The position numbers and the translations under genes are program-made. The notes beneath the pieces were generated by a model, which saw nothing but the letters and a program-made list of their open reading frames with translations, was not told where the DNA came from and did not search any database. Shown piece by piece: positions 58,261 to 64,000 of a stretch of 64,000 nt of DNA; positions within the stretch are counted from its first letter, which is position 1; each line of letters begins with the position of its first letter. Source of the stretch: Batillaria attramentaria (lineage: Eukaryota > Mollusca > Gastropoda > Batillariidae); contig JACVVK020000086.1 in NCBI GenBank assembly GCA_018292915.2, positions 1,317,001 through 1,381,000 of the forward strand. The letters run 5' to 3'.

Positions 58261-59960
58261 GACAGACAGACAGACGACGGAGGGTTAATACATAGACTCC
58301 CATTGTTACACAAGGGAGCCAAAAATTAAGATTCTAAACCAATAAAATTGGTTTGGAATACGCAAGAACTTAACAAAAAAACACCTTAAAATTTCACGTG
58401 ACAATGGAGATCGCTGTGGATTCCACCCGAAAAAGAGGCAATGGCAGTTGGCTTCTCAGTCAGCACGTTTCAACAACAGTGATTCAAGACAAATAGTTTG
58501 TCATTCTTTAGCCGCAGCGCATGCATCACCTGCCAGACTGTACCAAGACCAGCCGTTACCTGTTGAGAATCTTGCTGACACAGCCATGAGACACCTGCAG
58601 TTGACGGCTGACCTCGCATGGCCGGATGCCCTGAAGAGCAAGCTGTAGGATCTGGATACGCAAGTGGTCAGGTAAGGGGCGTCCATTAGTGAACTCACGG
58701 CCGTACTGGTTCACGTTCCGTCCACCTGGACACACGTCAGTCATGAAATGCTCCACATCTTTTGCTAGATAACAAAAGAAACTCTTGTTGTATGAAATGC
58801 TGTGTTATTGCATCTGTCATCAAATGAAATGGCCAACTCCAGTAAGTTAATAGCTCAGGGGAAAGAAGATATAATCTTTAATTTCTAAAGGTATGTGTAC
58901 TTGTTAAAAAAAATCAGTAGCTCTTGCAGCACCAATTTTGCAATTTGGTATGTGCTTGACAGCACTGATCTTGCAGTTTGATCTTACATGGAATATGTGC
59001 TCACTGTACATGTTCTTGCTCTTCTGTTCTGTTTTCAAGATTTGTCTATGATGCTAGAAGAAAATTTCTTCAGATTCTAATCACTCATTCAAATCTTTGT
59101 AACCGCCCCCCAAAAAGAAGAAGGAACCTGGGACTACTGCAGTGCATTAGTTGAAGAGCTACAGGGGCTTGACGATGGACAGTGGCTGCAGTCAGCCAGA
59201 AAACAGCTGAATGGGAAGTGCTGCACTATATAATGACTTGTGTTGAACGTTAAACATTCCTTTGCAAAAATGTAATGTGTGAAAGCAAATATCAGTCATA
59301 TTAACCCGCACTACCGGAATGGCGAATGCGCCCATCGTTCTTTCCGCCTCCCTGTCCGTCACACTCCTCGTCTGTGTAGATGATGTCGTTGTAGTCTATA
59401 CTGTCATCAGAACCCAGGTCGCCGGACTCGCTCCCACGCAGAGGTTTCCCGTCCAGTCCAACCATCCCAGCGACAGTGGTGGGGAAGGTCGGTGTGGAAG
59501 GTTTCCCATTTCCTACTTCATCGCCACCACCCCTGCTGCCTGTTTCAGACGAGTCCGAGTTGGATGTTGTGGCTGCGGCAGCCAGTTTTGAAGACAGCTC
59601 CAGAGAAGTGACTAGATTCTGCTGCTGCTGTTGTTGCAACAGCTGGGTCTGGAGCTGAATATAGTGAAGGTAGGGCTGTGGAATCACAAGGGGAGTTGAA
59701 GTCTCTCCTCCCCCAGTCAATGCCGACTGCTGTGATGCTGCTGGTGCCGCACGCCCAGCTGAAAATGTCTCTGCAGCATCCTGCAAGTTGGCAGCGTTGT
59801 CATCGTCGGATGATTTTTTGGCTTCTGCCATCTTGTCTTCTGGTGATGTCTTTGGTTCTGGCTGGGTAGCAGGCAACTCCGGGGACTCTGACCTAGCTTT
59901 GCCATCGTGAGTTAAATCTTCAGGAATATTGTCCACGCTTGCTGAGCTATGTTCATCCAT
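53921..59960 (-). CDS. Paired-domain (Pax) transcription factor, no homeodomain seen (5 exons)
   Basis: The exons are 59315-59960, 58560-58764, 56793-56930, 56337-56457 and 53921-56101 on the minus strand, in phases 1,2,2,0, giving 1096 aa. The paired domain spans about residues 228-354. It includes [67 protein letters not shown] and [14 protein letters not shown], so both PAI and RED subdomains are complete. The conserved NQLGG turn is NQYGR here. Upstream are an acidic, poly-Gln-containing N-terminus. Downstream is a Ser/Ala/Pro-rich tail with [13 protein letters not shown] and a conserved-looking block [20 protein letters not shown] (about 882-901). No homeodomain or octapeptide was seen. 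The protein should bind DNA in the nucleus. It may be the lophotrochozoan Pax-beta type, but that assignment is from memory and unproven. Confidence 0.9.
54791..54805 (-). other. PLDLS codons: CtBP-type co-repressor motif in the Pax protein
   Basis: CCA CTT GAT CTG TCC encodes Pro-Leu-Asp-Leu-Ser (residues 803-807). PxDLS is the known docking motif for the CtBP co-repressor. Two weaker relatives in the same exon read PLDLK and AVDLS. Confidence 0.6.
56337..56457 (-). CDS. Pax gene exon 4: end of paired domain
   Basis: The acceptor reads GGTTGCAG|GTTGC and the donor CAGGAC|GTAAGT (phase 0). It encodes [20 protein letters not shown] and [20 protein letters not shown]. Confidence 0.92.
56793..56930 (-). 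CDS. Pax gene exon 3: linker and start of RED subdomain
   Basis: The acceptor reads ATTGTGCAG|ATACC and the donor CAGAA|GTAAGT (phase 2). It encodes [19 protein letters not shown] and [12 protein letters not shown]. Confidence 0.92.
57265..58230. repeat. Degenerate tandem array with TGACCTTGACCTT palindromes in Pax intron 2
   Basis: About seven units at spacings of roughly 125-150 bp. Each has TGACCTTGACCTTGAGTCAA then GGTCA or a variant (near 57270, 57403, 57525, 57660, 57810, 57945, 58092), a TCATCATGCC string, GTTTGGTGCCTCTGCTGTTT and GAGAAAATGCCAATGTTAA. The last unit runs into (CA)n(CAGA)n. The sequence after it, to GGGAGCCAAAA, may be the element's end. Confidence 0.85.
58224..58276. 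repeat. (CA)n(CAGA)n microsatellite
   Basis: CA repeats pass into five CAGA units at the end of the preceding array. Confidence 0.95.
58381..58559. other. Pax intron 2, part next to exon 2
   Basis: No repeat or conserved element is recognised between the array and the exon 2 donor. Confidence 0.4.
58560..58764 (-). CDS. Pax gene exon 2: PAI half of the paired domain
   Basis: The acceptor reads TTATCTAG|CAAAAG and the donor CAACAG|GTAACG (phase 2). It encodes [20 protein letters not shown] and the helix-turn-helix ending [10 protein letters not shown]. The exon boundary falls within the SKILxRY string of the domain. Confidence 0.92.
59315..59960 (-). CDS. Pax gene exon 1: acidic, Gln-rich N-terminus
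   Basis: The start is [20 protein letters not shown], with an in-frame TAA about 48 bp upstream. The exon has [14 protein letters not shown] and a [17 protein letters not shown] acidic stretch. The donor is CATTCCG|GTAGTGCG (phase 1). Its join to exon 2 rests on matching phase and strand, since this region is not conserved in families I know. Confidence 0.72.
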
Positions 59961-60003
59961 GCTTGAAAATGAACTCTTTGTCCTTGAAGCTTTACTTCCA
60001 TTC

Positions 60004-60130
60004 CTAAATTATGGAAGTTCTTATAGCGTCTGGCCCAAATAGGAAGTGGTGCTAGTCTTCAGGAAACTAAATTATGGAAGTTCTTATAGCGTCTGGCCCA
60101 AATAGGAAGTGGTGCTAGTCTTCAGGAAAC
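60004..60130. repeat. 63-bp tandem duplication upstream of the Pax start codon
   Basis: The unit beginning CTAAATTATGGAAGTTCTTA occurs at 60004 and 60067 with no differences seen. It begins about 44 bp upstream of the exon 1 ATG, so it lies in the 5' UTR, an upstream intron or the promoter. Confidence 0.93.
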
Positions 60131-61920
60131 TGAAGATGCTTATTTCTGTTTCTTCTTCACTACATCATGAGGAGTTTTTCGTAGACATTAGTGGTGACAA
60201 TCAATCTGAAGCTTTCCATGAGACTTCAAGCATGTACTCTGAACAGTTGCACAAACGCAAGAGCTGCAACATACTGACTCTTGTCTCTATTTTTACTGCA
60301 GTTCTTGACGACTTTGCAAAAGCCTTCTGGGCAGTGTGAACTTCTCAAACAGAGGGTAAGTATGTCACAGAAACAGTAAGGTTTCGGTTCAACAAATCCT
60401 GTCACAGCTCAGTCTCCATGAATGAAGGAACAGAGTTGTGCACGGGTGGTGCAGCTAGGGGTGGTGGCGATATGGCATCCTGGTGGTCCTTGCACTGTCA
60501 CAGTGTGTCAAGTCCTTTGGCGTCTGAAACACATAACACAACTAAAATCACCATCACAAAAACATCTTACATTATTCACACACCCAAAGCATATATATAA
60601 TGGCAACCAGCTGGTGCCCATGAGAAGAATTGTTACCTGATGTAAGAACACGGACAGACTCAGTACGATCACACTTAAATACACTGAGAGTGATCATACT
60701 GATACACCATAAGGCAAATGCATCACACTAGTCATCTTGCATGACATAAGACACAGACAGTGCCATAAGTGGAAACAACTGTTGGTCACACACAAAACCT
60801 CTGAAAGAGAAATGGACGCCTCAACATTAGGGAGATGTCCACTGAAGCAACAAATGTAAATCCACCCTAAAATGTTCCACAAACTGTGTTAAAAAAAAAA
60901 AGAAGGAACACCTGCCTTTGGTGAGACACAACACTAGGTGAAGTGGTAAATGCACAACCTGCTTGAAACAGCGCCAAAGTCACACTGAATGTGGAACACC
61001 CAGCCTGTACCCCTCCTGACACGATGACACCAAACTCTCGTATGCAAAATAACCGCGCGAACAAAATCATCATATATCCAGCTGTCGTTTCGACTTTCAG
61101 CATTGTGCATCAGTGAACAAAGTGTGCTTTCAAACATTTCTCCACAACCCAGTGGTTCACACAGAAGCCAGTCAAGTCCACGAAGCACACAAACAGTTCC
61201 GCTCTGATGACTCTGTATGCGAAGAAATTGCTTCACGGCCGATTCTACGCCCTCTGACCCACTGTCTATTCTTTGTGCAAATCTGCAGAAGATTACTACA
61301 TGTGCACAAAGGGTAGAGTGATATCATTCACGCTCAGCCCGTCTGTCATGCTTGGTTGGTTTTCCCTGGAAAAAAAGTTAAGCTGCCGATCCCATTTCGT
61401 CACGCCATACGATTCTCAGGTTGCAATGCAGTTATGCACAAAGAGTTGTGGGTACTCGTTCTCCAGTGTGTTTTTCCTGTTGTGTAGTACACATTTAACA
61501 GCACCATAGTATACATATGTCAAAGTATTAAAATAGTATTTCTCCTAAATGATGCATGTGGAAGCAACCTCTTCCCAACATTCTACAATGTCACAGAGGA
61601 TGTGAAAACTACTTAAGTTGGTACATGTGCACTGCTGTGGGTTAATTACTTGATACTGAGTGAAGATCTAGGGACATCTTACCTGGTCTGCTTTCCATCC
61701 CTGCACTACAGCAGACAGCACATACTTCACTACATGCTCTCTGACTACAGGATCTGGATAACCAAGGATGGGATGGCATCTAATGATCTTACTATGCACA
61801 ATGTAATTCTTTGAATACAACCTCTCCTGTACAAAATTCTCAAACAGAACATATCATGAACATCTTGTACCACTATCTCGACTTAACTACCATTTGAGTG
61901 AAAACAATACATACTGATGC
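60131..61920. other. Upstream of the Pax gene; no gene recognised
   Basis: Only short frames without recognisable proteins. It may hold 5' UTR exons or regulatory DNA of the Pax gene, but I see no specific signal. Confidence 0.35.
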
Positions 61921-61921
61921 C

Positions 61922-61924
<3 letters not shown>

Positions 61925-61985
<61 letters not shown>
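61925..61985. repeat. (TG)n(GC)n microsatellite
   Basis: About 27 TG units ending in GCGCGC. Confidence 0.95.
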
Positions 61986-62243
61986 ACCCTTCATCCCAGA
62001 TGGTGGGAAAAACCAAGTAGCCAATCATTTCATCAACTAAATGACTTATAAGACTTAGACAGAAGCAAAACACCTCCACACAAAACCTGACAAAAGTAAA
62101 TTCACCTTACCACCACCGTCTCGCTTCTGTGCGCTTGTACACCCGAGTTTCTGAAACACGCCCCAGCTTGGGTCATGCTACCGAGGCATCTGACCTATTC
62201 CACAGGCCTCCCACTCCGACGCTGAAAAAAAAACAGCTTCTAA

Positions 62244-62335
<92 letters not shown>

Positions 62336-62358
62336 GAGAGAGAGAGAGAGAGAGAGCG
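62244..62358. repeat. (TG)n(GA)n microsatellite
   Basis: TG repeats with one TA interruption pass into GA repeats. Confidence 0.96.
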
Positions 62359-62587
62359 AGAGTCAAGCCACTTCACTCCACACCCCACTGACAAGAAACT
62401 TGTACTAGTACTCTTTAGCATCAGTAGTGTACAGGAACGTCTCTTGCATATCCTCCTGGCTGATTGAGACCAAACACACGTTTTAGCAGGTCCACTGTAA
62501 TCTTTGACGTGAAAGGCCATTTTCATTGAAATCCCTGCTCCCAACCCCTGCTCAGTTACTCCAAGATCTTAGGGACACTGCACCTCC

Positions 62588-62597
<10 letters not shown>

Positions 62598-62658
<61 letters not shown>
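62598..62658. repeat. (TG)n microsatellite
   Basis: About 30 TG units. Confidence 0.96.
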
Positions 62659-62660
<2 letters not shown>

Positions 62661-63052
62661 TTAAATACACACGCTGCAGGGGGGAAAAAACATGGACTGA
62701 ACAAGATGTGGAACCTGTAGAAGAGACAGGCTAGCTAGTCAATCCCATCCAAGCATGCGTACAGATAAGAGACAAGGACAAGACAAAAGTGTTGTAAAAA
62801 GCCGGTAGCAGAGCGCAGAGTTAGCAAACACTGATATCAGCTCCCGCATTCACCGTGTCACATGGGGGATAAAGACACGTTGCCTGATGAATTTGTTTTA
62901 CATTCAACAAAAGTGGAAAGGCTGTGCTGATACGATAAGGATAAAGACGTATCACTCAGTCGATACAATGTGTACGACAATGATGAAAACGGTTGATGTC
63001 ATTCCGCGTGGATTCCCTAATCTACCACCTCTCTCGATGCGAGCGAGCGAAC

Positions 63053-63127
63053 GTGAGAGAGAGAGAGAGAGTGAGAGAGAGAGTGAGAGAGAGAGAGAGA
63101 GAGTTTGTGTGTGTGTGCGCGCGCGCA
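63053..63127. repeat. (GA)n then (GT)n(GC)n microsatellite
   Basis: GA repeats with GT interruptions, then GTGTGTGT and GCGCGCGC. Confidence 0.95.
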
Positions 63128-63130
63128 CAG

Positions 63131-63200
63131 TGAGCCCTGCGGAATTTAAACCCATGACCTGCCGCTGGACAGTCTTGACGCTGAGCCACCCGATTCAGTG
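63131..63200 (-). mobile_element. tRNA-like SINE head fragment
   Basis: On the minus strand this reads GGGTGGCTCAGCGTCAAGAC (A-box-like) and CATGGGTTTAAATTCCGCAG (a degenerate B box). It is probably a fourth SINE type or a decayed tRNA copy. No family tail is recognised. Confidence 0.4.
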
Positions 63201-64000
63201 GTCACTGACACATACACACTTAAAAATCAATACAAGCTATCGGCACAATGATGTCACGCAGTACATGTAATTAGGACAAATGAGAGAAACCACAACTGCA
63301 AGACAATGCAACAAATCTGCAACCACACGCCACATGTTCAACTGGCGCGTTCTGTGCCCCACTCCATTCTAATTAGCACTCTGTTCTCCCTACCTCCACG
63401 AGCTGTTTGCACAGTTTCACCTCCATTACAGGGCCAGCTTTGAACGCCAACATAACAAGAGACTGGGGAAAAGAGCGGAGAGAAAGTGAGACTGGGGAGC
63501 GAAAGTAAAAAAAAAAAAAAAAAAAAGGACAAGCCATGGTGCAGTGAAAGGCGTTGACATCCTGGCTAAATCTGACTGCCAAGCATGACGACAGAAGGAC
63601 TCATCAGTTTGTTCAAGCACCGCATTCCACGCTGGCTTGCCCATGGTGGCCCATCCCTCCTCCATCCGCAAATAGCCAACTGAAGTTTCAAACGGCACGG
63701 ACTTCCCGGAAAAATGACACCGCTACATTAGACTACATGTAGTAGTCTTCTGGGTAACAAAGAGGTGAGGGGGGTTGTGTCCTGTTGCTTTGATTCTTTG
63801 AAATGGTGCTAACCAGTGGAAGCCGGTGGTAGACAATTATAAGCTAAACCACTGCTATGGCCATCCAACTCTTTCTCTACTGATAAATTATAAACTTGTT
63901 TACAAACGCCATCAGAGTGCGACAGGATTAGAGCAAACTGTAAAGCTGATTACTCCAACCGCCGATGGGCGGCAGACCAGTGCGTGCCACTGCCACAACT
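63201..64000. other. Right edge of window; no gene recognised
   Basis: Contains a poly-A run at 63509-63527 and otherwise unique sequence. None of the short reading frames shows a recognisable protein. Confidence 0.4.

Overview
The window is nuclear DNA from an animal, most likely a mollusc or another lophotrochozoan. It has split genes with GT/AG introns, very dense (TG)n/(CA)n microsatellites, long G/C runs, tRNA-derived SINEs, LINE tails and MITEs. A paired-domain gene has the composition I would expect of lophotrochozoan Pax-type factors. The taxon is inferred; no ribosomal or mitochondrial marker is present. There are no operons, CRISPR arrays or prokaryotic features.

Four protein-coding genes can be assembled by joining exons at matching splice sites and phases. 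(A) 392-14580, minus: a glyoxylate/hydroxypyruvate reductase (GRHPR)-like protein of 391 aa in three exons with a 12.6-kb intron. Its Rossmann glycine motif is altered and all three catalytic positions are replaced, so it looks like a pseudoenzyme. (B) 27636-31279, minus: a five-exon GRHPR of 324 aa with an intact Rossmann motif and an intact Arg/Glu/His set. A and B are same-strand paralogues; exon 2 is 171 nt with phase 1 borders in both. (C) 36488-43464, plus: a six-exon, 705-aa type I membrane protein with a signal peptide, a C-type lectin domain, a Thr/Pro mucin stalk, one transmembrane helix and an acidic tail. (D) 53921-59960, minus: a five-exon, 1096-aa paired-domain (Pax) factor with no visible homeodomain and no octapeptide, but with a PLDLS motif of the kind bound by the CtBP co-repressor.

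The rest is introns and intergenic DNA rich in repeats. One tRNA-derived SINE family is present in four copies, all with visible target-site duplications. One of these copies was later split by a 1.37-kb foldback element. Two members of a short MITE family lie between TTAA sites. A 204-bp MITE with 70-bp inverted repeats sits in an intron of gene B, and a 432-bp element with CAGGGGCGCC ends lies 3' of gene B. Other blocks are LINE 3' ends sharing a hairpin plus (ATT)n tail, a 28-bp minisatellite of about 49 units filling intron 1 of gene C, and a degenerate array in a Pax intron whose units carry TGACCTTGACCTT palindromes.

About 44.4-53.9 kb is AT-rich, has few microsatellites and no recognisable gene. 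It may be a long 3' UTR of the Pax gene, but that is only an inference.
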